Shown: positions 8,992 through 17,489 of the stretch, in pieces
How positions within the stretch are numbered: position 1 is the stretch's first letter
Layout: every line of letters begins with the position of its first letter
Assembly: GCF_047250365.1 (NCBI RefSeq)
Contig: NZ_JBLBVL010000002.1
Span: 124,001-188,000 of the forward strand
DNA: 64,000 bases
Reading direction: 5' to 3'
Origin: Thaumasiovibrio sp047250365
GTDB taxonomy: Bacteria; Pseudomonadota; Gammaproteobacteria; Enterobacterales; Vibrionaceae
Program-made: the position numbers and the translations under genes
Notes under the pieces: model-generated
What the model was told of the DNA's origin: nothing
What the model saw: only the letters and a program-made list of their open reading frames with translations
Database searches by the model: none

Positions 8992-10842
8992 CTAAATAGA
9001 CAACTTATCTACGCGTTTACCGCCGTAGACAAGGTTAACGATGGCACGTGTTCCGATAATCGCCGTAAACATTGACGTTATGATGCCCAATGAGAGTGTT
9101 ACAGCGAAGCCTTTAATCGCACCTGTACCCACCGCGAAAAGAATAATCGCAGTAATCAAGGTGGTAATATTGGCATCGGCAATAGTACTTAGCGCATTCG
9201 CATAACCATGATGAATGGCTTGTTGCGGCGAGCGTCCATCACGTAACTCTTCACGAATACGCTCGAAAATAAGCACGTTGGCATCTACTGCCATACCGAC
9301 GGTCAGAACGATGCCCGCAATGCCAGGCAAGGTCATGGTTGCCCCTGGGATCATCGACATAAGTCCAATCACCAAAACAAGGTTCATCACCAAAGCAAGG
9401 TTTGCAAACAGACCAAAACGGCGGTAGTAGACTAAGGTGAACAACATAACTGCCACCATACCCCACATCATTGCCGCCATGCCCATATCGATGTTTTGTT
9501 GTCCCATTGATGGACCAATAGTACGCTCTTCAACAATCGAAATCGGTGCGATCAATGCGCCTGCTCGCAATAACAAAGCAAGGTTCATCGCTTCAGCTTG
9601 CGAATCAATGCCAGTAATACGGAAGTTGCGTCCTAACGCCGTTTGAATGGTCGCTTGGTTAATCACTTCTTCGTGCTTATCCAGAATAACTCGGCCGTCT
9701 TCAGTACGCTCACCGCTGTCTTTGTATTCAGCAAAAATGGTCGCCATCAACTTACCGACATTGCCACGTGAGAAAGCGGTCATTTTACTGCCACCTTCGC
9801 TGTCTAATGAAATATTCACCTGCGGGCGACCGACTTCATCAGAGCTTGAGCTTGCGTCAGTAATGTGCGAACCACCAAGGATCACACGCTTTTTCAGCAC
9901 GACAGGTTGACCGTTTCGATCAAATTTGATTTCACTATCGGCTGGCACACGGCCAGATGCCGCTGCAGCGAGATCAACAGCACTATCAACTTCACGGAAT
10001 TCCAGTGTTGCTGTCGCACCAAGGATTTCCTTCGCGCGAGCCGTATCCTGTACCCCTGGAAGTTCAACCACGATGCGGTTGGCACCCTGACGCTGAACTA
10101 AAGGCTCTGCAACACCTAACTCATTTACACGGTTACGTAAAATCGTAATGTTTTGATTTACTGCATAGTTACGTACTTCCGCTAAGCGGGCTTCATTGTA
10201 CTCAGCAATCAATAAATTACGGTTCTCGTCGACCTCAAACACCATATCAGGGTGCAGTGGAGACAAGATGCCACGCGCTTCAACCGCTTGTGCCGCATCA
10301 CGTAGACGTACTTCAACCGCCGTATCGGAACGGCCAATCGTACGATAACGTAAGCGAGCATCACGCAGTTCTGTTCGGAACGCATCTTCTTGCTGAGTTA
10401 ACAGTCGCTCTAGCGCCGCGTCCATATCCACTTCCATCAAGAAGTGAACACCACCACGCAGGTCAAGACCAAGCTTCATCGGTTGTGCACCAACGGCTTC
10501 TAACCAAGCAGGTGTCGCTGGGGCCAAATTTAATGCTACAACATAGTCTTCACCATCAAGCTGCTCAGAGAGCAGATCACGGGCACCAATTTGCGTATCG
10601 GTATCACCGAAGCGCACTAATACAGAGCCGTTTTCAAAAGCAACAGATTTAAAAGGAATGCTGGAGTCAGATAGGGTATCGGTGACGAGATCAATGGCTG
10701 ACATATCAACCGAGGCGCCACGCGCCCCGGTAATTTGTACTGCCGGATCTTCACCGTAAAGATTGGGAAGCGCATAAAGGCTACCGATCAGCAGTGCGAA
10801 CACAACCATCAGCGTCTTCCACAAAGGATAACGGTTTAACAC
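8992..10842 (-). CDS. secD: SecD, Sec translocase accessory membrane protein
   Basis: 616 residues starting with GTG at 10842 (AAGGA seven bases upstream). N-terminal helix about 9-27, a large periplasmic P1 region to about 440, with the family motif LGLDLRGGVHFLMEVD near 124-139, then five helices in 450-605 including AVDANVLIFERIREELR, the proton-relay helix. Forms the SecDF(YajC) complex. It lies 14 nt downstream of yajC in a single operon. Confidence 0.96.
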   Translation of the reverse strand: MLNRYPLWKTLMVVFALLIGSLYALPNLYGEDPAVQITGARGASVDMSAIDLVTDTLSDSSIPFKSVAFENGSVLVRFGDTDTQIGARDLLSEQLDGEDYVVALNLAPATPAWLEAVGAQPMKLGLDLRGGVHFLMEVDMDAALERLLTQQEDAFRTELRDARLRYRTIGRSDTAVEVRLRDAAQAVEARGILSPLHPDMVFEVDENRNLLIAEYNEARLAEVRNYAVNQNITILRNRVNELGVAEPLVQRQGANRIVVELPGVQDTARAKEILGATATLEFREVDSAVDLAAAASGRVPADSEIKFDRNGQPVVLKKRVILGGSHITDASSSSDEVGRPQVNISLDSEGGSKMTAFSRGNVGKLMATIFAEYKDSGERTEDGRVILDKHEEVINQATIQTALGRNFRITGIDSQAEAMNLALLLRAGALIAPISIVEERTIGPSMGQQNIDMGMAAMMWGMVAVMLFTLVYYRRFGLFANLALVMNLVLVIGLMSMIPGATMTLPGIAGIVLTVGMAVDANVLIFERIREELRDGRSPQQAIHHGYANALSTIADANITTLITAIILFAVGTGAIKGFAVTLSLGIITSMFTAIIGTRAIVNLVYGGKRVDKLSI

Positions 10843-10856
10843 GGATTTTTCCTTGA

Positions 10857-11192
10857 TTACAGAGACTTCATGGTGCCTTTAGGTAATACGGCAGTCACAA
10901 AGTCCTTCTTAATAGTTACTTCATTGTTATCATTCAGGGCGATAACAATGTAGTCGTTGTCTGCAGCAATTTTCGTGATTTTACCCACTAAACCACCGCC
11001 GGTCAGAACCTCATCCCCTTTACCCATTGCCGACATCAAGTTCTTGTGCTCTTTGACACGTTTCGCTTGTGGGCGGTAAATCATGAAGTAAAAAATCGCA
11101 CCAAACATCACTAACATGAAAATTAGTTGCATACCGCCACCCTGAGGGGCTCCTTCTGCTGCTGCATGGGCTTGAGAAATAAACAGACTCAT
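10857..11192 (-). CDS. yajC: YajC, SecDF-associated membrane subunit
   Basis: 111 residues: a short N-terminal segment, one membrane helix (about 21-40, LIFMLVMFGAIFYFMIYRPQ) and a small cytosolic domain with the conserved MGKGDEVLTGGGLVGKI. YajC joins SecDF and also contacts AcrB in E. coli. The ATG at 11192 has GAGG upstream. It lies 22 nt after tgt. Confidence 0.95.
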   Translation of the reverse strand: MSLFISQAHAAAEGAPQGGGMQLIFMLVMFGAIFYFMIYRPQAKRVKEHKNLMSAMGKGDEVLTGGGLVGKITKIAADNDYIVIALNDNNEVTIKKDFVTAVLPKGTMKSL

Positions 11193-11214
11193 TGATTAAC
11201 GTCCTCGTTGGTTG

Positions 11215-12339
11215 TTACTTATTCATAGGTGGAACTTCACGATCACGACGAGCATAGAAATCTTCTACAAACTGCTCGAAGCGACCTTCGTCAATTGCAT
11301 TACGAATGCTTTGCATTAAACGCTGATAATAACGCAGGTTATGGACAGTATTTAGGCGAGCACCCAAAATTTCATTACAACGATCCAAGTGGTGTAAATA
11401 CGACTTAGAATAGTTGCGACAAGTGTAACAGTCACAATGCGGATCTAAAGGGGTTGTATCCGTTTTATGTTTCGCATTACGGATCTTGATCACACCTCCA
11501 GTAACAAACAGGTGTCCATTACGGGCATTTCGGGTCGGCATTACGCAGTCAAACATATCGATACCACGACGCACACCTTCAACCAAGTCTTCTGGTTTAC
11601 CCACACCCATCAGATAGCGAGGCTTATCTTCAGGTAGCTGCGGACAGGTATGTTCCAATACTTTATGCATTTCTTCTTTCGGTTCGCCAACCGCAAGACC
11701 ACCTACAGCATACCCGTCAAAACCGATATCTGTTAGCCCTTTTACTGATATGTCACGCAAATCTTCATAAACACTGCCCTGAACAATACCAAACAACGCA
11801 TTTGGGTTTTCAAGCTCATCAAAATGATTGCGACTACGCTGTGCCCAACGCAGTGACATTTCCATCGACTTTTTCGCTTCATCATGCGTCGCTGGGTATG
11901 GCGTACACTCATCAAAAATCATGACAATGTCTGAACCCAGATCTTTCTGAATTTCCATCGACTTCTCTGCGTCCATGAAAATCTTATCGCCATTCACTGG
12001 GTTACGGAAGTGCACACCTTCTTCAGTAATTTTACGAATATCACCAAGACTAAACACTTGGAAACCACCTGAATCAGTCAGGATTGGTCCCTGCCAGTTC
12101 ATAAAGTCATGCAAGTCGCCATGCAGCTTCATGACTTCCTGACCTGGGCGCAACCACAAGTGGAACGTATTTCCCAACAGGATCTGAGCGCCAGTCTCTT
12201 TCACCTCTTCTGGTGTCATTCCTTTTACGGTTCCGTAAGTCCCCACTGGCATAAATGCCGGCGTTTCAACCGTACCACGTTCGAAAATCAATCGACCACG
12301 ACGAGCACGACCTTCTGTTTTGTCTAATTCATATTTCAT
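11215..12339 (-). CDS. tgt: tRNA-guanine transglycosylase
   Basis: 374 residues from the ATG at 12339, which has GGAGG six bases upstream and the expected N-terminus MKYELDKTEGRARRG; the open frame continues nine codons further but without support. Active-site residues D89-S90 (LTDSGGFQVF), nucleophile D264 (DMFDCVMPTR) and zinc ligands C302, C304, C307, H333 are present. It exchanges G34 for preQ1 in GUN-anticodon tRNAs, the step before QueA. Downstream of queA, after 165 nt of hairpin-rich DNA. Confidence 0.97.
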   Translation of the reverse strand: MKYELDKTEGRARRGRLIFERGTVETPAFMPVGTYGTVKGMTPEEVKETGAQILLGNTFHLWLRPGQEVMKLHGDLHDFMNWQGPILTDSGGFQVFSLGDIRKITEEGVHFRNPVNGDKIFMDAEKSMEIQKDLGSDIVMIFDECTPYPATHDEAKKSMEMSLRWAQRSRNHFDELENPNALFGIVQGSVYEDLRDISVKGLTDIGFDGYAVGGLAVGEPKEEMHKVLEHTCPQLPEDKPRYLMGVGKPEDLVEGVRRGIDMFDCVMPTRNARNGHLFVTGGVIKIRNAKHKTDTTPLDPHCDCYTCRNYSKSYLHHLDRCNEILGARLNTVHNLRYYQRLMQSIRNAIDEGRFEQFVEDFYARRDREVPPMNK

Positions 12340-12378
12340 TGAAACCTCCGATAGCCAGAAAAACAATCTGACAATGAC

Positions 12379-12390
12379 CCTAATATTAGG
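12379..12390. repeat. 12-bp perfect palindrome upstream of tgt
   Basis: CCTAATATTAGG, a perfect palindrome about 40 nt upstream of the tgt start. It could be a protein-binding site or part of a weak promoter; no regulator can be named. Confidence 0.4.
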
Positions 12391-12425
12391 AAGAATGCCA
12401 CTGAGATAAGTCCCAGCGCACGAAA

Positions 12426-12448
12426 CATTGTAAGTATGACTTACAATG
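12426..12448. repeat. Perfect inverted repeat (9 bp arms, 5 nt loop)
   Basis: CATTGTAAG-TATGA-CTTACAATG. It lies in the tgt leader, is not followed by a T run on either strand, and may be an operator or an mRNA hairpin. Confidence 0.6.
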
Positions 12449-12455
12449 CGAGAGA

Positions 12456-12471
12456 CCAGCCCAAAGGCTGG
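12456..12471. repeat. Inverted repeat CCAGCC-CAAA-GGCTGG
   Basis: A 6-bp GC-rich stem with a 4-nt loop, seven bases from the previous repeat. No T run on either strand, so not a typical terminator. Confidence 0.5.
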
Positions 12472-12478
12472 CAGTAAT

Positions 12479-12494
12479 GTTAGTCAAAGCTAAC
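12479..12494. repeat. Inverted repeat GTTAG-TCAAAG-CTAAC
   Basis: Third hairpin in the series, 10 nt from the queA stop. Together the three could shield the queA 3' end or control read-through into tgt. Confidence 0.4.
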
Positions 12495-12504
12495 GCAAAT
12501 ATGT

Positions 12505-13569
12505 TCAAGCTGTCTTACGCTTAATCAACATTGCATCGCCGTAACTGAAAAATCGATATTGATTATCTACCGCCACTTGATAGGCATTCATGGTGTTGTC
12601 GTAGCCTGCAAAGCTGCTTACTAGCATAATCAGGGTTGACTCTGGCAAGTGGAAGTTGGTGATCAACATGTCCACCAACTGCCATTGATAACCAGGGTAG
12701 ATAAAAATACTGGTATCGTTAAAGAATGGCGCTAGCGGTTGACCTTGAGCCATGCTCGCTTGCGCTGCACTTTCTAATGAACGCACCGATGTTGTCCCTA
12801 CAGCAACGACACGCCCACCACGCTCGCGCGTACGCATCACGGCATCCACTACCTCTTGCGGGACTTCGGCATACTCGGCATGCATATGATGATCGTTAAT
12901 GTTATCAACTCGCACAGGTTGGAACGTACCCGCTCCTACGTGCAGGGTAACAAAGGCCAACTCCACGCCTTTGGCTTTGATCTGTGCCAACAGGCCATCA
13001 TCAAAGTGCAGTCCAGCGGTGGGTGCCGCGACCGCACCCGGCTTTTGGTTATATACGGTTTGATAGCGCTCTTTATCCGCATCTTCATCAGGGCGATCAA
13101 TATACGGCGGCAGCGGCATATGGCCGACTTGCTCTAAAATTTCCAATACCGTTTTATCACTGTTAAAGCGTATCTCAAACAGGGCATCATGACGCGCGAC
13201 CATTTCAGCCTCAAACTCATCGTTTTCACCAAGAAACAGTTGCGTGCCAGGCTTGGGTGATTTAGATGAGCGTACATGGGCGAGAACGGATTTCTCATCC
13301 AACATTCTTTCAACCAAGACTTCCAACTTACCGCCACTCGCCTTACGCCCAAACAGGCGCGCAGGAATAACACGCGTGTTATTAAACACCAGCAAGTCAC
13401 CGTCTTTGAGGTGTGACAATACATCGGTAAAACCACCATGCGTTAATTCGCCACTATTGCCATCGAGTTGTAGTAAACGGCTAGAAGTGCGATCTGGTTG
13501 CGGATAACGTGCAATCAGTTCATCAGGAAGATCAAAATGGAAATCAGAAACTTGCATTGGCGTTTGCAT
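12505..13569 (-). CDS. queA: QueA, S-adenosylmethionine:tRNA ribosyltransferase-isomerase
   Basis: 354 residues from ATG at 13569, which has GAGG five bases upstream; a second ATG four codons later lacks a ribosome site. Conserved blocks include NNTRVIPARLFGRK, GHMPLPPYIDRPDEDAD, GAVAAPTAGLHFD and FVTLHVGAGTFQPVR. It transfers the ribosyl part of SAM to preQ1 on tRNA, giving epoxyqueuosine. It is the first gene of the queA-tgt-yajC-secDF cluster. Confidence 0.97.
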   Translation of the reverse strand: MQTPMQVSDFHFDLPDELIARYPQPDRTSSRLLQLDGNSGELTHGGFTDVLSHLKDGDLLVFNNTRVIPARLFGRKASGGKLEVLVERMLDEKSVLAHVRSSKSPKPGTQLFLGENDEFEAEMVARHDALFEIRFNSDKTVLEILEQVGHMPLPPYIDRPDEDADKERYQTVYNQKPGAVAAPTAGLHFDDGLLAQIKAKGVELAFVTLHVGAGTFQPVRVDNINDHHMHAEYAEVPQEVVDAVMRTRERGGRVVAVGTTSVRSLESAAQASMAQGQPLAPFFNDTSIFIYPGYQWQLVDMLITNFHLPESTLIMLVSSFAGYDNTMNAYQVAVDNQYRFFSYGDAMLIKRKTA

Positions 13570-13698
13570 GGTTGCCTCGTATCTATCTAAGCTAAAGCCG
13601 AAAATAAGCAGGCTGGTAGTATAGGGCGCAAACACATAGAATCAAGAAATGAGTGAGATAAGGTAAGGATCATATTTAAAGCAGATACAGAGATTGCC

Positions 13699-13721
13699 AC
13701 AGCCAACGCAGGTCTGGCTGT
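13699..13721. repeat. Inverted repeat between protease gene and queA
   Basis: ACAGCCA, 9-nt loop, TGGCTGT. It is 16 nt downstream of the protease stop but has no T run, so it is at most a weak terminator. Confidence 0.35.
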
Positions 13722-13736
13722 AGCAACCGGTTAAAA

Positions 13737-14771
13737 CTAAACGCGTTTACGCCAGCCTAATAACGATAATGCCAACACCCAGAACCAAGATAAGGTGCCA
13801 CCGCCACTAGGAATGCCACTAACCATTCCCCCATCTGCATCATCATAATCACGCTGGAACGGATCTCGAGTAAATACAGTCGATGTCGGCAATCCAGAGG
13901 TGTTGTCGGCGATAAACTCAGCCATGCCTGCCACTTCGGTATACCCTCCAGGCAGCTTTGCTGTGCAAATATTCATGCTGGAGTCATAAAAACCAAAACT
14001 GACTAAACCCAGTAGACGAATACCAAAATCATCATCTGCGACTCGATTAGGATCTTGCCAGACTAGAGGTCCGCCAGAATCACCACTACAACTATCTTTC
14101 ACAACATCAGGTTGTGGTGTCAGTGCACAAATCACTATGTCATCAATCCCGGAAGGTATTGGTCCAAGAGCATCTTCCAATAAATTTCTACAAGGCGCGT
14201 CTGGAACCCCGGTCAGCATTGTCTGCTGTAACAAACGGGACGACGAGACAATATCACTACCTTCCATCAATCCCCAGCCTGAAACAACCAAGTTGGCCGC
14301 GCTCTCACCTGCGGGATTATAATCGGTCTCAAACTGCCTATCCGCTTGCTGCTGCTCTTCTAACGTAGCCAATAAAATCGGCTTTACACCAGCAGGTTCG
14401 GTGGCCAACTCAAGTACTGCGATATCATAAAGAAGCAACGCGCCATCATAGAGGGGGTGTATCGTATAGTTTGCCCTGATTGCATTGGCATCACTAAGCT
14501 GACTAGGACGCTCAACATCTCCACCAAACAACAATACGTTATCAGACGCTGCATTCTCGACACAGTGCGCAGCCGTTAAAGCATAACGATTACCAATATA
14601 AACCGCCCCACAATTGAAAACACCGTTACTGGCCGTCACTTGTAAAAATAGCTGCCAAGGCAGTTCATTTTGTCCACTATCAATACCACCAACGATTTTT
14701 TGTTGTGGCTGCGCTGCAAATAGCGGGCTTACAACCATAAGCCATAACACCCAAAACCACTTTTTGATCAT
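13737..14771 (-). CDS. Secreted trypsin-like serine protease with GlyGly-CTERM anchor
   Basis: 344 residues from the ATG at 14771 (upstream GAGG). Signal peptide about 1-20 (KKWFWVLWLMVVSPLFAA), short propeptide, then the S1 protease domain beginning IVGG at 26-29. Catalytic triad H69 (LTAAHC), D116 (LLYDIAVL) and S232 (GDSGGP) are intact; D226 at the base of the S1 pocket predicts cleavage after Arg or Lys. The C-terminus has an acidic linker, SGGGTLSW, a hydrophobic helix and RKRV: a GlyGly-CTERM signal, processed by rhombosortase and linked to type II secretion in Vibrio (VesA/B/C-like). It stands alone, divergent from the CBS gene. Confidence 0.9.
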   Translation of the reverse strand: MIKKWFWVLWLMVVSPLFAAQPQQKIVGGIDSGQNELPWQLFLQVTASNGVFNCGAVYIGNRYALTAAHCVENAASDNVLLFGGDVERPSQLSDANAIRANYTIHPLYDGALLLYDIAVLELATEPAGVKPILLATLEEQQQADRQFETDYNPAGESAANLVVSGWGLMEGSDIVSSSRLLQQTMLTGVPDAPCRNLLEDALGPIPSGIDDIVICALTPQPDVVKDSCSGDSGGPLVWQDPNRVADDDFGIRLLGLVSFGFYDSSMNICTAKLPGGYTEVAGMAEFIADNTSGLPTSTVFTRDPFQRDYDDADGGMVSGIPSGGGTLSWFWVLALSLLGWRKRV

Positions 14772-14947
14772 ACTTGTTCCCTCACCCACATCTGTCCGTA
14801 AGGGGAAAATGTAACATTCCACTCACAATAACCTGCGACTTTTTATGCTCGGTTCAAAAATATACGATCAACGTCATCCTAAAACGCAATTTTATTCGCT
14901 ACATTTGAAAGTAAGTGCATTTCAAGTCACGAAATTCGGAGGCCAAC

Positions 14948-15391
14948 ATGTTCACCGTTGCAGATATGATGACACCCAACCCTCATACCTTATCGACTCA
15001 CCATACCCTCAGTGATGCAAACCAGCTGATGGAAAGAGCCGAAATACGCCATATCCCCATTGTAGATGAACAGCAACAGTTGTGCGCAATTCTCAGTCAA
15101 CGCGACATTCTGGCGGCACAACACTCGCACCTTATTGAGAGCGGGGATCAGAGGCAACTACTTCAGCAGACACCACTGCTGAAGGTCGCCAAGATGAAAT
15201 ATATGAGTGTAAATAGCCAAGCCAGTTTAAAAGAGGCGGCACTGTACATGCAGCAACACCGCATTGGCTGTTTACCGGTGGTGGATAACGATCAACTACT
15301 CGGTATTATTACCGACACTGACTTTGTCGCCATTGCCATCAATTTACTCGAAATCCAAGAAGAAAATGAGCCCATGAAGTACGACGATTAA
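14948..15391 (+). CDS. CBS-domain-pair protein
   Basis: 147 residues from the ATG at 14948, which has GGAGG five bases upstream; an upstream GTG at 14915 is in frame but unsupported. The protein is essentially two CBS modules (about 5-60 and 78-135): MMTPNPHTLSTHHTL...IRHIPIVDEQQQLCAILSQRD and the second with HRIGCLPVVDNDQLLGIITD. Such Bateman modules bind adenine nucleotides and sense energy status; no enzymatic domain is attached, so the partner is unknown. It is 23 nt upstream of acpH, probably in one transcript. Confidence 0.85.
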   Translation: MFTVADMMTPNPHTLSTHHTLSDANQLMERAEIRHIPIVDEQQQLCAILSQRDILAAQHSHLIESGDQRQLLQQTPLLKVAKMKYMSVNSQASLKEAALYMQQHRIGCLPVVDNDQLLGIITDTDFVAIAINLLEIQEENEPMKYDD

Positions 15392-15414
15392 ACGGCTATT
15401 ATTGCTGTAGTACA

Positions 15415-16029
15415 GTGAACTATCTTGCGCACTTACATTTAGCTGATTCGGTTGGCAGTCACTTAGCCGCCAGTTTATTGGCCGACTTCATTCGCGGTCG
15501 CCCTGATGGGCGGTTCACGGCAGATGTGGTGACGGGGATATACCTCCATCGCCATATCGATCGTGAAGTAGATGCAACAGCCCAAGTCAAACTGGCCAAA
15601 CAGCTGTTTCCTGTACCATTACGTCGCTTTGCTGGAATAGCTCTCGATCTGTACTGGGACCATTTTCTTGCCGTGCATTGGCATCACTATCACCCTACAG
15701 CCCTAAACACTTTTATTGATCAAGCGCAGCAGCGCATCTTGCCGTTTTCATCCCAATCCGACTTACCGGTCGAATACCTTCACCTGCAACAACGTATGTG
15801 GTCGCAAGGCTGGCTGCAGAGTTATCGCGAGACTGGCAACATCGTCTATGCACTGCAACGGATCTCGCAACGACGCCCTCGTTTCGGCCCACTCGCCGAG
15901 TGTGGCGAGTATCTAGATAAGCATTACGGTACATTAAACGAACTATTTACCGAGCTCTATCCACTGATGATCGATAAAGTAGAAAAGTACACACCCCCGC
16001 CAAACAGACCAAGCCCAAAAACTGACTAG
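15415..16029 (+). CDS. acpH: Acyl carrier protein phosphodiesterase (AcpH/YajB)
   Basis: 204 residues with a GTG start at 15415. It matches the AcpH family: MNYLAHLHLADSVGSHLAAS, LLADFIRG with D24, a LHRHID metal-site motif with H45, H47 and D49, LDLYWDHFL and QRRPRFG. AcpH removes 4'-phosphopantetheine from holo-ACP. In E. coli it also neighbours queA, so the position here, two genes away, is conserved. The tail after about 190 (proline-rich) is longer than in E. coli. Confidence 0.9.
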   Translation: MNYLAHLHLADSVGSHLAASLLADFIRGRPDGRFTADVVTGIYLHRHIDREVDATAQVKLAKQLFPVPLRRFAGIALDLYWDHFLAVHWHHYHPTALNTFIDQAQQRILPFSSQSDLPVEYLHLQQRMWSQGWLQSYRETGNIVYALQRISQRRPRFGPLAECGEYLDKHYGTLNELFTELYPLMIDKVEKYTPPPNRPSPKTD

Positions 16030-16071
16030 AGTGGTAACAACACTTATCGCGAAACCAATAATAACAGCCAA

Positions 16072-16098
16072 TAAAAACGCCGCGGAGTCCGCGGCGTT
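16072..16098 (-). terminator. Terminator after aceA
   Basis: A 10-bp GC-rich stem, AACGCCGCGG with loop ACT on the minus strand, followed by TTTTTATT. It faces aceA and may also slow plus-strand transcripts from acpH. Confidence 0.85.
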
Positions 16099-16121
16099 AG
16101 GTCAAATGACAGCTGTAATAA

Positions 16122-17426
16122 CTAGAATTGATCTTCTTCTGTTGACCCCGTTAGTGCGGTGACTGAAGATTGACCACCCTGAATAGTATTGGTCATCTTA
16201 TCAAAATACCCAGTCCCCACTTCTTGCTGGTGAGCAACAAAGGTATACCCTTTCTCCGCAGCAGCAAATTCAGGACGCTGCACCATTTCAACGTAATGCT
16301 TCATGCCTTCACCTTGAGCATAGGCATGCGCCAGTTCAAACATGTTGAACCACATATTATGAATACCCGCTAAGGTAATAAACTGGTATACATACCCCAT
16401 ATCGGCCAAGGCTTGTTGGAACTTGGCGATCGTTTCGGCATCAAGATTTTTCTCCCAATTGAATGAAGGAGAGCAGTTATAAGCCAATAATTGATCTGGG
16501 TACTTTTCATGAATGGCATCAGCAAACTTCTTCGCTTCTTCCAAACAAGGTGTTGCAGTTTCACACCAGATTAAATCAGCATACGGCGCATACGCTAACC
16601 CACGAGATATTGCTTGATCTATGCCCGCTCTTACCCGATAAAACCCTTCAGATGAACGCTCACCTTCAATGAAGTCACGGTCGTACGGATCACAATCTGA
16701 TGTTAACAGATCCGCTGCGTTAGCATCGGTACGCGCAATCACCAAGGTTGTGGTTCCCGCGACGTCAGCCGCCAAACGTGCCGCCGTCAGCTTTTGTACC
16801 GCTTCTTGGGTTGGCACCAACACTTTGCCGCCCATATGGCCGCATTTTTTCACTGACGCCAATTGGTCTTCAAAATGGACGCCTGCTGCACCTGCCTCTA
16901 TCATGTTACGCATCAGTTCATAGGCATTTAACACACCACCAAAACCGGCTTCCGCATCAGCAACGATCGGGATGAAGTAGTCAGTCCCCTCTTCAGGCGT
17001 ACCGCCATTTGACCATTGAATTTGATCAGCACGACGAAATGAGTTGTTAATCCGTTTCACGACGGCAGGCACTGAATCCACCGGATAAAGAGACTGATCA
17101 GGGTACATACTCGACGCAGTGTTATTGTCTGCCGCCACTTGCCAGCCGGATAAATAAATCGCCTCAATGCCAGCTTTTGCTTGCTGCACTGCCTGTCCAC
17201 CCGTTAACGCCCCAAGACAATTAACATACCCTTTTTTAGCGCTACCGTTAACCAAGCTCCACAGCTTGTCGGCACCACGCTGAGCAATGGTCTGCTCTGG
17301 CGCAAACGAACCACGTAAGTTAATCACCTCTTCCGCAGTATAGGTCCGTTTAACCCCTTTCCAGCGTGGATTCTCTGCCCAATCTTTTTCAAGTGCTTCA
17401 ATTTGCTGTTGACGAGTAAGAGTCAT
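16122..17426 (-). CDS. aceA: Isocitrate lyase
   Basis: 434 residues, the same length as E. coli AceA. Signature KKCGHMGGKV places the catalytic C195 and H197; metal-site motif VADAEAGFGG (D157, E159) is present. It cleaves isocitrate to glyoxylate and succinate, the first step of the glyoxylate shunt used on acetate and fatty acids. It lies 63 nt after aceB, separated by a small GCGC-TTCG-GCGC hairpin, and is followed by a terminator. No aceK lies downstream. Confidence 0.97.
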   Translation of the reverse strand: MTLTRQQQIEALEKDWAENPRWKGVKRTYTAEEVINLRGSFAPEQTIAQRGADKLWSLVNGSAKKGYVNCLGALTGGQAVQQAKAGIEAIYLSGWQVAADNNTASSMYPDQSLYPVDSVPAVVKRINNSFRRADQIQWSNGGTPEEGTDYFIPIVADAEAGFGGVLNAYELMRNMIEAGAAGVHFEDQLASVKKCGHMGGKVLVPTQEAVQKLTAARLAADVAGTTTLVIARTDANAADLLTSDCDPYDRDFIEGERSSEGFYRVRAGIDQAISRGLAYAPYADLIWCETATPCLEEAKKFADAIHEKYPDQLLAYNCSPSFNWEKNLDAETIAKFQQALADMGYVYQFITLAGIHNMWFNMFELAHAYAQGEGMKHYVEMVQRPEFAAAEKGYTFVAHQQEVGTGYFDKMTNTIQGGQSSVTALTGSTEEDQF

Positions 17427-17457
17427 AGTTGTGTCCCTCTTTGCTATGCAAGCTCAT

Positions 17458-17469
17458 GCGCCGAAGCGC
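17458..17469 (-). repeat. TTCG tetraloop hairpin between aceB and aceA
   Basis: Minus strand GCGC-TTCG-GCGC, a short but very stable RNA hairpin in the aceB-aceA spacer. It may protect the aceB 3' end or set relative expression; it has no T run. Confidence 0.4.
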
Positions 17470-17489
17470 CCATTAGTCTCCTGCCGGGA

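Noticed and set aside
10257..10652. 131-codon plus-strand frame opposite secD
   Set aside because: Antisense to the periplasmic domain of secD; histidine-rich, no family resemblance.
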